Source: Alphaproteobacteria bacterium (GTDB lineage: Bacteria > Pseudomonadota > Alphaproteobacteria > UBA9655). From it: a stretch of DNA of 64,000 nucleotides. Location: positions 1-64,000 of the forward strand of contig JAIEPE010000023.1 in the NCBI GenBank assembly GCA_019749915.1, given 5' to 3'. The translations under genes and the position numbers were made by a program. How positions within the stretch are numbered: position 1 is the first letter of the stretch; every line of letters starts with the position of its first letter. The notes beneath the pieces are model-generated. The model did not search any database. It was not told the origin of the DNA and saw only the letters and a list, made by a program, of their open reading frames with translations. Below are positions 7,754-15,929 of the stretch, piece by piece.

Positions 7754-8446
7754 ATGCTTCAGAGATACACGGAACAAAACGTAATGTTGCTTGCGGATCC
7801 ACAGGTTATTTCTATTCCGATTGTTGAAAATCATGAGCCATTAGTTGATCTCAAAAACCAAACAGTGATTGCTTATGGCCCTTCTCCAGAAGTTCCCAAT
7901 AATACGGATTACACCAATGTGCGTCAAACGGTGTATGAGAAGCTTATTAAAGCTCAGTCGTCATTGCCAGAGGGCCTTAAGTTTTGCCTTTATGAAGGCT
8001 ACAGAAGTCTCTCTTTGCAAGAGAAACTCTTTAAAGCTCGTTATTTGAAAGTACAAAATCTGCACCCTGAATGGCCTCACGATCAAATTTTTGAAGAAAC
8101 GACGAAACTTGTTTCACCTGTAATAAATAGAGATGGGTCACAAAATATCCCTCCCCATGCTACAGGTGGTGCAATTGATATTTATCTTATTAATGAAATG
8201 GGAAAGCTGGTTGATATGGGAATTCAAATCAAAGATTGGATGGAGGATACGGATGGATCCCTCTCTCAAACCGATTCCCATCACATTTTTGCCAAAGCAC
8301 AACTCTACAGAAATATCATGAGCAAGGCTTTATCAACCGTAGGGTTTATTAACTATCCCACCGAATACTGGCATTGGTCCTATGGCGATCGTTATTGGGC
8401 TTATCAAACAGGTCGATCACACGCGATTTATGGAGCGGCCGAATGA
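7754..8446 (+). CDS. D-alanyl-D-alanine dipeptidase, VanX/DdpX family
   Basis: A zinc dipeptidase of family M15D that hydrolyses D-Ala-D-Ala. The zinc and catalytic motifs are visible: FCLYEGYRSL (with the stabilising arginine), the metal-binding HATGGAIDIY (H-x6-D), and the C-terminal EYWHWSYGDRYWA, with the base glutamate and third ligand histidine. At 230 residues it is slightly longer than VanX (about 202). There is no obvious signal peptide, so it should act in the cytosol on recycled or antibiotic-relevant D-Ala-D-Ala. No vanH/vanA partner is present. It heads a chain of six genes that overlap by 1-4 bases. Confidence 0.9.
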   Translation: MLQRYTEQNVMLLADPQVISIPIVENHEPLVDLKNQTVIAYGPSPEVPNNTDYTNVRQTVYEKLIKAQSSLPEGLKFCLYEGYRSLSLQEKLFKARYLKVQNLHPEWPHDQIFEETTKLVSPVINRDGSQNIPPHATGGAIDIYLINEMGKLVDMGIQIKDWMEDTDGSLSQTDSHHIFAKAQLYRNIMSKALSTVGFINYPTEYWHWSYGDRYWAYQTGRSHAIYGAAE

Positions 8447-9456
8447 TGAGAAACAAGGATTTGACTCGTCCCATTACTATTTATCTCATTGGATTTGCAG
8501 GAAGTGGCAAATACACAATTGCGAAGGAAATTGCCAAGTCGGGTTATAAAGTTGTCGATAACCATTTGATTAACAATCCTATTTTCTCATTGCTCGACTT
8601 AGATGGCAAAACGTTAATTGCGGAGAATGCTTGGATTTCTGTAAGAAAAATTCGCCACATTATTTTAGATTTTATTGTGCAAGATCAAAAATCTAATTTC
8701 ATTTTTACCAATGTGCTTTTAGAGGAAGAAGGTGATTGGAAGATATACAATCTCATTAAAGAAACAGCTGAAAAAAGGGGTTCATTATTTGTTCCTCTAA
8801 AGCTTATCTTATCTCCTGAAGAGCACAATAAGCGCATTGCAAATCCTGACCGCAAAACCCGTTTTAAAACGACAAACCCAGCTGAAGTTCACATGAAAAA
8901 GGAAATGATTAAAATTGATCACCCCCATTTAATGGAAGTCGATGTGACGGATTTAAGTGCGGGAGAAGCTTCAGAGAAAATCCTTTCTTTTGTTAAGTCT
9001 CTTGAAAGTAGTTTTCCAGCAAATGAGGGTAGACACTCACTGGGCGAGATTATTCTTGATGAAACGAATACTTCAGAGATTCGAGAGGTGTTTTGGCAAG
9101 GGGTTAAGGCCTTCAACCAGCCTTATACAGGGGACATAACAACTCAGCCATTTGCTCTCTCAATTCGTGATGAAAATTCAAAAATTATCGCGGGCATTTA
9201 TGGATTTACTTTTTATAACCATGCCCGCGTGGAGTATACATGGGTTGAGGAGTCTTATCGTAAACAGGGATTGGGACGAAAATTATTTCAAAAACTTGAG
9301 GAATATTGCCGTTCCAAAGGATGCAGCGTTATTCAGTTGGATACCCTTGATTTTCAATCACCCATCTTTTATGAGAAGATGGGATATGAATACATTGGAA
9401 CCGTCTCCGAGTGGATCAACGGTCATGACTGTTATTTTATGAGGAAAATGTTGTGA
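8443..9456 (+). CDS. fusion of P-loop kinase-like NTPase and GNAT acetyltransferase
   Basis: 337 residues from the ATG at 8443, which overlaps the vanX stop. Residues ~10-190 form a small-molecule kinase-type P-loop domain: IYLIGFAGSGKYTIAKEIA (Walker A with Y-T after the lysine, as in a subgroup of AAA_33-like kinases), VVDNHLINNP, NFIFTNVLL, and a lid-like NPDRKTRFKTT. Residues ~200-337 form a GNAT domain with YTWVEESYRKQGLGRKLF as the acetyl-CoA loop and FYEKMGYEYIG. A phosphotransferase joined to an acetyltransferase recalls bifunctional antibiotic-modifying enzymes, but the substrate is unknown. It continues into a GTG start with a four-base overlap. Confidence 0.8.
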   Translation: MMRNKDLTRPITIYLIGFAGSGKYTIAKEIAKSGYKVVDNHLINNPIFSLLDLDGKTLIAENAWISVRKIRHIILDFIVQDQKSNFIFTNVLLEEEGDWKIYNLIKETAEKRGSLFVPLKLILSPEEHNKRIANPDRKTRFKTTNPAEVHMKKEMIKIDHPHLMEVDVTDLSAGEASEKILSFVKSLESSFPANEGRHSLGEIILDETNTSEIREVFWQGVKAFNQPYTGDITTQPFALSIRDENSKIIAGIYGFTFYNHARVEYTWVEESYRKQGLGRKLFQKLEEYCRSKGCSVIQLDTLDFQSPIFYEKMGYEYIGTVSEWINGHDCYFMRKML

Positions 9457-10028
9457 GCTCTTTAACTCTCCCTCCCAATCCCTTTTATTTCACTCGTCAT
9501 GGGGAGACGGAGTGGAATCGGCGTAACATCGTTATGGGAAGCCAAGATATCCCTTTGAATGAACTTGGGCTCTTACAAGCCCAGGAAGTTTCACGGATTT
9601 TGGAGAATGAAAGTTTTGATATTATTGTTTCAAGCACGAAGCTAAGAGCTCAGCAAACAGCTGAGATCATTGCACAAAGAACAAATAAACCAATCGTACT
9701 CGAAGAAGGTCTTGTCGAAATCACCTGGGGAGAGGCAGAAGGAACACTTTGTGATCCAATATTATCTCTCTTGGATGATACCTGTAAGCCAAAGGGAGCT
9801 GAAACGTTTTTCGCCTTTCAAAAGCGTGTGGTTGACACGATTACTTCCATACTCCTTATGAAGAAATTTCCCCTCATTGTTTCTCATGGGGGTGTTTTTA
9901 AGGCATTAACTCACCATATGGGCTATAAAAATTTAAGTTCTTCCAACTGCGAGCCTTTCTTTTTTAAACCACCTGGTAGGACCACTTATCCATGGATGGT
10001 TTGTAGCTTAAAGGGGGAAGAACTCTGA
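9453..10028 (+). CDS. histidine phosphatase family protein
   Basis: A phosphoglycerate-mutase-like phosphatase of 191 residues. The catalytic motif FTRHGETEWN gives the phosphohistidine. The second histidine is in IVSHGGVFKAL, the proton donor region is VEITWGEAEG, and SSTKLRAQQTAEII is conserved. The start is GTG at 9453, overlapping the kinase-GNAT stop (GTGA). Relatives act on sugar phosphates, alpha-ribazole-P or nucleotides. The C-terminal portion is short. It sits inside the vanX-fosA operon. The substrate is not assignable. Confidence 0.88.
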   Translation: MSSLTLPPNPFYFTRHGETEWNRRNIVMGSQDIPLNELGLLQAQEVSRILENESFDIIVSSTKLRAQQTAEIIAQRTNKPIVLEEGLVEITWGEAEGTLCDPILSLLDDTCKPKGAETFFAFQKRVVDTITSILLMKKFPLIVSHGGVFKALTHHMGYKNLSSSNCEPFFFKPPGRTTYPWMVCSLKGEEL

Positions 10029-10600
10029 TGACTTTTGCTCTCGTCAAAAATTTCGTCTCTGAAAAAAGCATTGTGGATATTATTTCAACGATCATTCCTT
10101 TTGATGATCTTGAATCCCAACACATTCAGAAAACCCTCGCGTGGATCAGCAGTGGAGCCCAGATCTTTCGCCTCAAGAAACCAGACATTCCGCCAAAGCA
10201 TCTGGTGTCCTATTTTATTCTGTTTGATGAAAGAGCTCAAAAAATTCTTCTCGTCGATCATATAAAGTCCCAGCTTTGGTTGCCGGCAGGTGGACATGTG
10301 GAACCGGGTGAGCATCCCCAGGATACGGTTTCAAGAGAATGCCTTGAAGAGCTGGGGATAGACACAGATTTCTGGTGTGAATCTCCCTTTTTTTTAACTT
10401 CAACGGTGACGGTAGGTTTTACACCCGGACATACAGACGTCAGTCTTTGGTATATTTTGAAAGGTGATAAGGATGTCTCCTACTCATTTGATCGAGGGGA
10501 GTTTAATGCTATCCAGTGGTTTGGCTGGGATGAGATTCCCTTTGAAAGATCCGACCCTCATATGGAACGTTTCATTCAAAAGTTGAAAGAGTCGCTATGA
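10028..10600 (+). CDS. Nudix hydrolase
   Basis: 190 residues with a complete Nudix box, GGHVEPGEHP...SRECLEELGID (G-x5-E-x7-REUxEExGU), at roughly residues 90-115. It has an N-terminal helical extension of about 60 residues and FILFDERAQKILLVDH before the box. It hydrolyses a nucleoside diphosphate linked to some moiety; the exact substrate is open. The ATG shares one base with the previous stop (TGATG), which points to translational coupling. Such enzymes often clean up damaged or activated nucleotides and occur next to resistance-type genes. Confidence 0.9.
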   Translation: MTFALVKNFVSEKSIVDIISTIIPFDDLESQHIQKTLAWISSGAQIFRLKKPDIPPKHLVSYFILFDERAQKILLVDHIKSQLWLPAGGHVEPGEHPQDTVSRECLEELGIDTDFWCESPFFLTSTVTVGFTPGHTDVSLWYILKGDKDVSYSFDRGEFNAIQWFGWDEIPFERSDPHMERFIQKLKESL

Positions 10601-11145
10601 ACATCCACTTTGAAAAAGCCACCCTTACCCACAAAGACATCATTTTTAAATGGCTTGAAGAGCCTCATATGAAAGAGTTCTGGGATAATAGCCAAGAGCA
10701 TAAAGATGACATTCTGAATTTCATTAATGGTCGCAAGCAACATTATTTTTATGGGACTACAAAATACTGGATTGGGTTTATTAACCTTAAACCCTTTTGT
10801 TTTCTATTATCTGATGAACTTCTTGCTGATCAAAAAGATCTCACAAAACTCCATAAAACTTATTTATCAAAGACGGGCAGAACAATTTCTTTAGATTTTG
10901 GTATAGGAAATAAAACATTTTTAGGGAAAGGACTGGCCGCTTCAACGCTTATGGCCTTCACTGAGTTTTACCAAGGAAAAATTGATCCAAAAGCCGATAC
11001 TTTTTTCATTGATCCTGCTGAAAATAATCCCCGTGCAAAGCATGTTTATGAAAAGGCTGGGTTTAAACCTATCGGTAAAGCAGTTGCTAAAAAGGGAGGT
11101 TTTATTGGGAGTGAAAGCATTATCATGGTTAAGAAATTAAAATGA
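10597..11145 (+). CDS. GNAT acetyltransferase, AAC(6')-like (second copy)
   Basis: A 182-residue GNAT related to the one at 3203. Shared blocks are KWLEEPHMKEFWD (vs PHVKAWWD), the beta strand SLDFGIG, the acetyl-CoA loop region LGKGLAASTLMAF, and TFFIDPAENNPRAKHVYEKAGF. This is the AAC(6')/RimJ-like architecture. Substrates could be aminoglycosides or other amines. The gene overlaps both neighbours by four bases (ATGA). The presence of one paralogue in each leader-headed operon suggests operon duplication followed by divergence. Confidence 0.8.
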   Translation: MNIHFEKATLTHKDIIFKWLEEPHMKEFWDNSQEHKDDILNFINGRKQHYFYGTTKYWIGFINLKPFCFLLSDELLADQKDLTKLHKTYLSKTGRTISLDFGIGNKTFLGKGLAASTLMAFTEFYQGKIDPKADTFFIDPAENNPRAKHVYEKAGFKPIGKAVAKKGGFIGSESIIMVKKLK

Positions 11146-11570
11146 TCACTGGCCTGAATCACATCACCCTTGCAGTCAAAGACATTGAAGTCTCTTTCTC
11201 TTTTTACCGCACGGTAATGGGCTTTACCCCCCTTTGTAAATGGAAAGGGAGTGCCTATTTCCTTGTTGGAAATCCAAATCAGCTGGGCTGTTTATGGTTT
11301 TGTCTTGATCGAGATGTATCTCGTGAGAAGACGAGCTGCAATACCCATTACGCTTTTTCCGTCTCAACCGAAGATTTTAGAGCTATGTCGAAGCGGATTA
11401 TCAGCTCAGGTACTATCATTTTTAAAGAAAACAGCTCACCTGGTGACTCCCTTTATTTCCTTGATCCCGATGGGCATAAACTTGAAATTCATGTGGGAAG
11501 CTGGCAAACACGCGTGCAAGCCAAGAAGAAAAATCCTGGAAATTGGAAAAATATGGAGTGGTTTGTGTGA
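11142..11570 (+). CDS. FosA-like VOC-family fosfomycin thiol transferase
   Basis: A 142-residue vicinal-oxygen-chelate protein closely following the FosA/FosX layout: GLNHITLAVKDIEVSFSFY, YFLVGNPNQLGCLW, THYAFSVS, then KENSSPGDSLYFLDPDGH and KLEIHVGSW. Expected metal ligands are His at residue 7 (GLNH), the His in CNTHYAF, and the Glu in LEIH. The family adds glutathione, another thiol or water to fosfomycin. Many chromosomal homologues act on other epoxides or are uncharacterised. It is the last gene of the six-gene overlapping operon that starts with vanX. Confidence 0.87.
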   Translation: MITGLNHITLAVKDIEVSFSFYRTVMGFTPLCKWKGSAYFLVGNPNQLGCLWFCLDRDVSREKTSCNTHYAFSVSTEDFRAMSKRIISSGTIIFKENSSPGDSLYFLDPDGHKLEIHVGSWQTRVQAKKKNPGNWKNMEWFV

Positions 11571-11895
11571 GGTTCAGGATTTGACTAAACTTGCCATTGG
11601 CTCCTCAACATCACAAAAATACTTGATTCATTGATTGCAAAATATAAACTATTTCTTCTTATTTCTCAATCAACTACACAAAAGTGACGGGTGGTGTGGA
11701 TTTAACCTTTAATTTTTTCATAAAATGAAGTCATCTGTTTAAACTCTCTTGATTTTCCTCTTGAAGAGAGAATCAAAAGGTGGTTTAAGATGCTGCTTAT
11801 TAAAAGAGGATTCATTTTCCTTGTTAAGGAATTGTTAAGGAATATTAATTATTCTTGTTTTTTGATAATTAACAACTGACGGATAAAGGATAGAT
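11571..11895. other. intergenic region before the polysaccharide operon
   Basis: 325 bases of AT-rich sequence without a credible gene. They separate the fosA-like gene from manC. The only clear structure is the tandem 11-base repeat TTGTTAAGGAA at 11821-11842, which forms a CtrA-type box. An imperfect inverted repeat CTCTCTT...AAGAGAG lies near 11743-11770. I see no strong terminator. Confidence 0.6.
11824..11838. promoter_or_regulatory. CtrA-type box TTAA-N7-TTAA upstream of manC
   Basis: TTAAGGAATTGTTAA lies 58 bases before the manC ATG, inside two perfect copies of TTGTTAAGGAA (11821-11842). TTAA-N7-TTAA is the established recognition sequence of the alphaproteobacterial response regulator CtrA. 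Chance matches are not rare at this base composition, so position and the tandem repeat carry the weight. Confidence 0.45.
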
Positions 11896-13323
11896 ATGCA
11901 TGTAGTCATTTTATCAGGTGGAGTCGGCAGTCGACTATGGCCTGTTTCTCGAGATCTTAATCCTAAACCATTCATGAAACTGTCAGATGGTGAAAGTTTC
12001 TTACAGAAGGTGTATTTAAGAAGCGCTGTAATTCCGTTTGTGAAGAGCATTACAACAGTAACAGGAAAAGAGCTTTTTTTTAGAACGAAAGAAGAATACG
12101 AAGAAATTAAAAAAAATTCTAATAATATTGACAACAACTATATTATAGAACCTTTTGGAAGAAACACGGCAGCAGCGATTGCTTTAGCTGCTCAAGAAAT
12201 ATTGGATTTATATGGAAAGAATTCAATTTTACTCGTTCTTCCTTCTGATCACCTTATTTTGGATGAAAGTGCTTTTCTTAATGCAGTTGGAGAGGCAAAA
12301 AATTTAGCAAAAGAGGGAAGGGTTGTTACTTTTGGTATTAAACCAAGTGCACCCGAGACAGGATATGGTTACATTGAAGCAAATGGCAATGAAGTCATTC
12401 GTTTTATTGAAAAACCTTCTTTTGAAAAAGCTGAGATATATCTTAAAGAAAATAATTTCTTCTGGAATTCAGGAATGTTTTGTTTTTCTGTAGAAACTCT
12501 TCTTCATGAGATGGAGACGCATTGCTCTGATATTTTAATGGCAACGCAAGCGTGTATACGAAAATCAAAAATAACTACAAATATAAACTCCCGCACTCTT
12601 GAAATTGATCCCACTACCTTTGCTGAAGTTCCGTCAAATTCCATTGACTATGCTATTATGGAAAAAACGAAGAAAGCAGCGATAGTCCCCTGTGATATTG
12701 GCTGGAGCGATATAGGCACATGGAGTGCCATTAGCGAACTATCGAGTTCAGATTCCAATGGTAACAGTATAAAAGGTGACGCTTTTATTCATGATATAAA
12801 AAACTGCTATATTGAAAGTAATGATCGAATAATTGGTGCTGTTGGCTTGGAAAATCTAATTATTGTTGATACGCCTGATGCCCTGTTAATTACAAACAAA
12901 AGAAACACACAAGATGTAAAAAATATTTATTCTCAACTAAAAGATAATGGGCACGAAGCGCATAAATTACATAAAACTGTTCAAAGACCTTGGGGGACAT
13001 ACACTATTTTAGAGGAAGGGCCCGGTTTTAAGGTAAAACGCATCGAAGTCAATCCAAAAGCGAGTTTGAGCTTACAGCTGCATCATCGTCGAGCAGAACA
13101 CTGGGTTGTTGTTAGCGGGAAAGCTTTGGTTGTTAACGGTGATGATGAGTTCGTCCTAGAGATTAATCAATCAACTTATATTCCTATTAATAACAAACAT
13201 CGTTTGACAAATCTAGGTGATACAACTCTTGTGTTAATCGAAGTTCAAACGGGAGATTATTTGGGAGAAGATGATATCGTCCGTTTTGATGACATATACG
13301 GAAGAGTCGCCGATGCAGCCTAA
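11896..13323 (+). CDS. manC: mannose-1-phosphate guanylyltransferase / mannose-6-phosphate isomerase
   Basis: A 475-residue bifunctional type II PMI-GMP that makes mannose-6-P from fructose-6-P and GDP-mannose from mannose-1-P. The nucleotidyltransferase half shows GGVGSRLWPVSRDLNPKPF and FIEKPS. The C-terminal cupin isomerase half shows VNPKASLSLQLHHRRAEHW and WVVVSGKA. Length and layout match ManC/AlgA/WbpW. It opens the GDP-D-rhamnose polysaccharide locus, and its 3' end overlaps the mutase gene. A CtrA-type box lies upstream. Confidence 0.95.
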   Translation: MHVVILSGGVGSRLWPVSRDLNPKPFMKLSDGESFLQKVYLRSAVIPFVKSITTVTGKELFFRTKEEYEEIKKNSNNIDNNYIIEPFGRNTAAAIALAAQEILDLYGKNSILLVLPSDHLILDESAFLNAVGEAKNLAKEGRVVTFGIKPSAPETGYGYIEANGNEVIRFIEKPSFEKAEIYLKENNFFWNSGMFCFSVETLLHEMETHCSDILMATQACIRKSKITTNINSRTLEIDPTTFAEVPSNSIDYAIMEKTKKAAIVPCDIGWSDIGTWSAISELSSSDSNGNSIKGDAFIHDIKNCYIESNDRIIGAVGLENLIIVDTPDALLITNKRNTQDVKNIYSQLKDNGHEAHKLHKTVQRPWGTYTILEEGPGFKVKRIEVNPKASLSLQLHHRRAEHWVVVSGKALVVNGDDEFVLEINQSTYIPINNKHRLTNLGDTTLVLIEVQTGDYLGEDDIVRFDDIYGRVADAA

Positions 13324-14716
13324 AATACCCTGTTTTAAAGCCTATGATATACGTGGTAAGGTCCCTAGTGAGCTCAATAATGAATTGGCCTATAATATAG
13401 GCAGAGCTTTTTCAAAAACAATTGATCCTCACACTGTCGTTGTTGGATATGACATCCGTCTAGAGAGCCCAGAGCTTGCAAATTATTTAATAAAAGGTCT
13501 GAATGATGCAGGTGTAAACGTTATTAATATTGGCCTATGTGGGACTGAAGAAGTTTACTTTCATACCTTTGACAGACAAGCTCAGAATGTTGGAGGTGGC
13601 ATTATGATTACAGCAAGCCACAATCCAAAGGGTAATAATGGGATGAAGCTTGTTCGCGAACAGGGTATACCTATTTCGGGCGATTCAGGTTTATTTGAGA
13701 TTTGTAACCAAGTTGAGGAAATGCAAAGTTCAAAATCATCCTCCCTTCTTTTAAATTCTGGGTGGGTATCCGAGCAACTTGATAAAACAAACTACATTTC
13801 CCATCTTCTGAAATATATTAATACTGACTCTCTTAAGCCCTTAAAAATCGTTGTTAATCCTGGAAATGGTGGTGCGGGATTAATTATAAAATTACTTGAG
13901 AAACATCTGCCGTTTGAATTTATTTACGTAAATGAAGAGCCTGATGGAAATTTTCCGAATGGTGTTCCAAACCCTCTCCTGCCTGAAAACCGTTCATTGA
14001 CCTCAGAGGCTGTCAAGTTTCATAAAGCAGACATGGGAATTGCCTGGGATGGTGATTTTGATCGATGCTTTCTGTTTTGTGAAAATGGGGAATTTATCGA
14101 GGGATACTACATCGTTGGGCTTCTCGCAGAAGCGTTTTTAAAGAAAAATCCCCACGAAAAAATCATTCATGATCCAAGGTTGCTTTGGAATACGGTTGAT
14201 ATCGTGAAGAATTCCGGCGGCGAACCCATTCAAAGTAAGACAGGCCATGCATTTATCAAAGAACGAATGAGACTCGAAAATGCGATATATGGGGGTGAGA
14301 TGAGTGCTCATCACTATTTTCGAAATTTTGCCTATTGTGATAGCGGGATGATCCCTTGGTTATTGGTTGTCGAGCTTATGAGTCGCACAGGCAAAACCCT
14401 TTCTCATATGGTGACAGAGAGAATTGAAGCCTATCCTTGCAGTGGAGAAATTAATTACAAAGTCGGTAATGCCACTTTCGTTACTGAAGCCATCTTAAAA
14501 CACTTTTCTCCTCTGAATCCATCAATTGATTACACAGATGGCCTAAGCCTTGAATTTTCAGACTGGCGGTTTAACCTTAGATCCTCTAATACAGAACCAC
14601 TCTTGCGCCTTAATGTTGAAACCCGCGCGAATAAGGCGTTACTAACTGAACGTGTCGCTGAGATTGAAGGAGTGATAAATGGACTCCGAGATATGATGAT
14701 GGAGAAAGTGGCATAG
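13313..14716 (+). CDS. manB: phosphomannomutase / phosphoglucomutase
   Basis: 467 residues from the ATG at 13313, which overlaps the manC stop by 11 bases. It interconverts hexose-6- and hexose-1-phosphate to supply mannose-1-P. Evidence is the start motif CFKAYDIRG, the phosphoserine loop ITASHNPKGNNGMK, the metal loop IAWDGDFDRCF, the sugar-binding GGEMSAHHYF, and the C-terminal phosphate loop RSSNTEPLLRLNVE. An upstream in-frame ATG at 13271 would create a 53-base overlap and adds non-conserved residues. Confidence 0.95.
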   Translation: MQPKIPCFKAYDIRGKVPSELNNELAYNIGRAFSKTIDPHTVVVGYDIRLESPELANYLIKGLNDAGVNVINIGLCGTEEVYFHTFDRQAQNVGGGIMITASHNPKGNNGMKLVREQGIPISGDSGLFEICNQVEEMQSSKSSSLLLNSGWVSEQLDKTNYISHLLKYINTDSLKPLKIVVNPGNGGAGLIIKLLEKHLPFEFIYVNEEPDGNFPNGVPNPLLPENRSLTSEAVKFHKADMGIAWDGDFDRCFLFCENGEFIEGYYIVGLLAEAFLKKNPHEKIIHDPRLLWNTVDIVKNSGGEPIQSKTGHAFIKERMRLENAIYGGEMSAHHYFRNFAYCDSGMIPWLLVVELMSRTGKTLSHMVTERIEAYPCSGEINYKVGNATFVTEAILKHFSPLNPSIDYTDGLSLEFSDWRFNLRSSNTEPLLRLNVETRANKALLTERVAEIEGVINGLRDMMMEKVA

Positions 14717-14975
14717 ATGAAGGATTGTGGATATTGATTTAGATCAAATTTATGAAGTTTATTCTATTTTTTCATATCTTACTGTTTAAGTCTTTGTATT
14801 CTTTAAGCTCTCATTACTTTTGGTGTTAACTCAGAAGTAACCAGATATTATCAGGCATCGTGTATATTTTTACTTCTTTTAAAATAGTCCTGAGCACTGA
14901 ACTCATACAATAAATTAAAATTGTTCTGTACAAATGCATGATATTTGTTTAGATATCAAAACCTAAAGGAAAAAC

Positions 14976-15140
14976 GTGAGAGAAAAAAGTAATATGATTT
15001 CTGAATCTATTGGAAATGATGAGATCTCTTTAGCTAAATTTCTTCTAGCAAAGGATTATATTGTTAACAGCAGTAAAAGCCATTACGTAATTTTTCTTAC
15101 AAAAAAGAATGGATTCTTCATGATGTGTTTTAAGGATTAA
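14976..15140 (+). CDS. small hypothetical protein upstream of wzm
   Basis: A 54-residue frame from GTG at 14976, with AAAGGA five bases upstream, to TAA three bases before the wzm ATG. The product begins VREKSNMISESIG, has a mixed helical middle (EISLAKFLLAKDYIV) and ends KKNGFFMMCFKD. An internal ATG at codon 7 is an alternative. The good ribosome site and tight spacing to wzm make translation plausible. No family is recognised. It could act in translational coupling to the transporter gene. Confidence 0.45.
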   Translation: MREKSNMISESIGNDEISLAKFLLAKDYIVNSSKSHYVIFLTKKNGFFMMCFKD

Positions 15141-15143
15141 ATC

Positions 15144-15929
15144 ATGTTTAAAAGTCTTTGGAATTATCGCTATTTTATTTTTTCTTCCATCAGGAACGAA
15201 CTGAGAACACGTTTTATTCATTCTAAACTTGGAGCGTTATGGATGATTTTTAACCCCCTAGCCCAAGTGATGATTTATGCATTTATTTTATCAAATGTTT
15301 TAGCTGCAAAACTGCCAGGCATTGAAAATAAATACGCTTTTTCTATTTATTTAATGGCAGGTATACTAGGGTGGGCTTTGTTTTTTGATGTGATTTCTCG
15401 CTCTATTAACCTCTTTGTCGATAATGCAAATTTAATGAAAAAAATTAATTTCCCGCGTATGGCCCTTGCCAGTATTATGTTAGGCTCATGTTTGTTGAAT
15501 AATCTCATTTTATTAGGCTCAATTTTGGTTGTTTTTATCTTTTTGGGTCATTCCTTTAATTTTACCATTTTATGGTTGATCCCACTAATGGGAACGGTCA
15601 CTCTTTTTGCTTTTGGTATTGGCTTGATTCTTGGAGTGATTAACGTTTTTATTCGGGATGTTGCCCAAGGAATGCCAATTGTATTACAAGTCCTTTTTTG
15701 GTTTACACCAATTGTTTATCCAGTGACTATTGTTCCCACAGAATATTTAGGTTTTTTAAAAATGAATCCCTTGTTTCCAATTATTGAGGCTTATCATGCC
15801 GTTTTATTATATGGAGAATCCCCAGATATGACGTCTATTGTTCAGTTAAATATTATCGGTTTTTTAATTGTGTTATTTGGTCTCTTTATGTTCAGAAAAG
15901 CAAGTCCTGAAATGGTGGATGTATTATGA
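15144..15929 (+). CDS. wzm: polysaccharide ABC transporter permease Wzm
   Basis: A 261-residue ABC-2 type permease with six predicted membrane helices. The hallmarks are the cytoplasmic N-terminus RNELRTRFIHSKLGALWMIFNPLAQV, the cytosolic INFPRMALAS segment, and FWFTPIVYP before the last helices. With Wzt it flips undecaprenyl-linked O-polysaccharide across the inner membrane. It overlaps wzt by four bases, so the two subunits are coupled. Confidence 0.93.
   Translation: MFKSLWNYRYFIFSSIRNELRTRFIHSKLGALWMIFNPLAQVMIYAFILSNVLAAKLPGIENKYAFSIYLMAGILGWALFFDVISRSINLFVDNANLMKKINFPRMALASIMLGSCLLNNLILLGSILVVFIFLGHSFNFTILWLIPLMGTVTLFAFGIGLILGVINVFIRDVAQGMPIVLQVLFWFTPIVYPVTIVPTEYLGFLKMNPLFPIIEAYHAVLLYGESPDMTSIVQLNIIGFLIVLFGLFMFRKASPEMVDVL

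Noticed and set aside
11251-11634. An alternative-frame ORF over the FosA-like gene running past its stop
   Set aside because: The FosA-like frame has full family homology; the other frame is a shadow.
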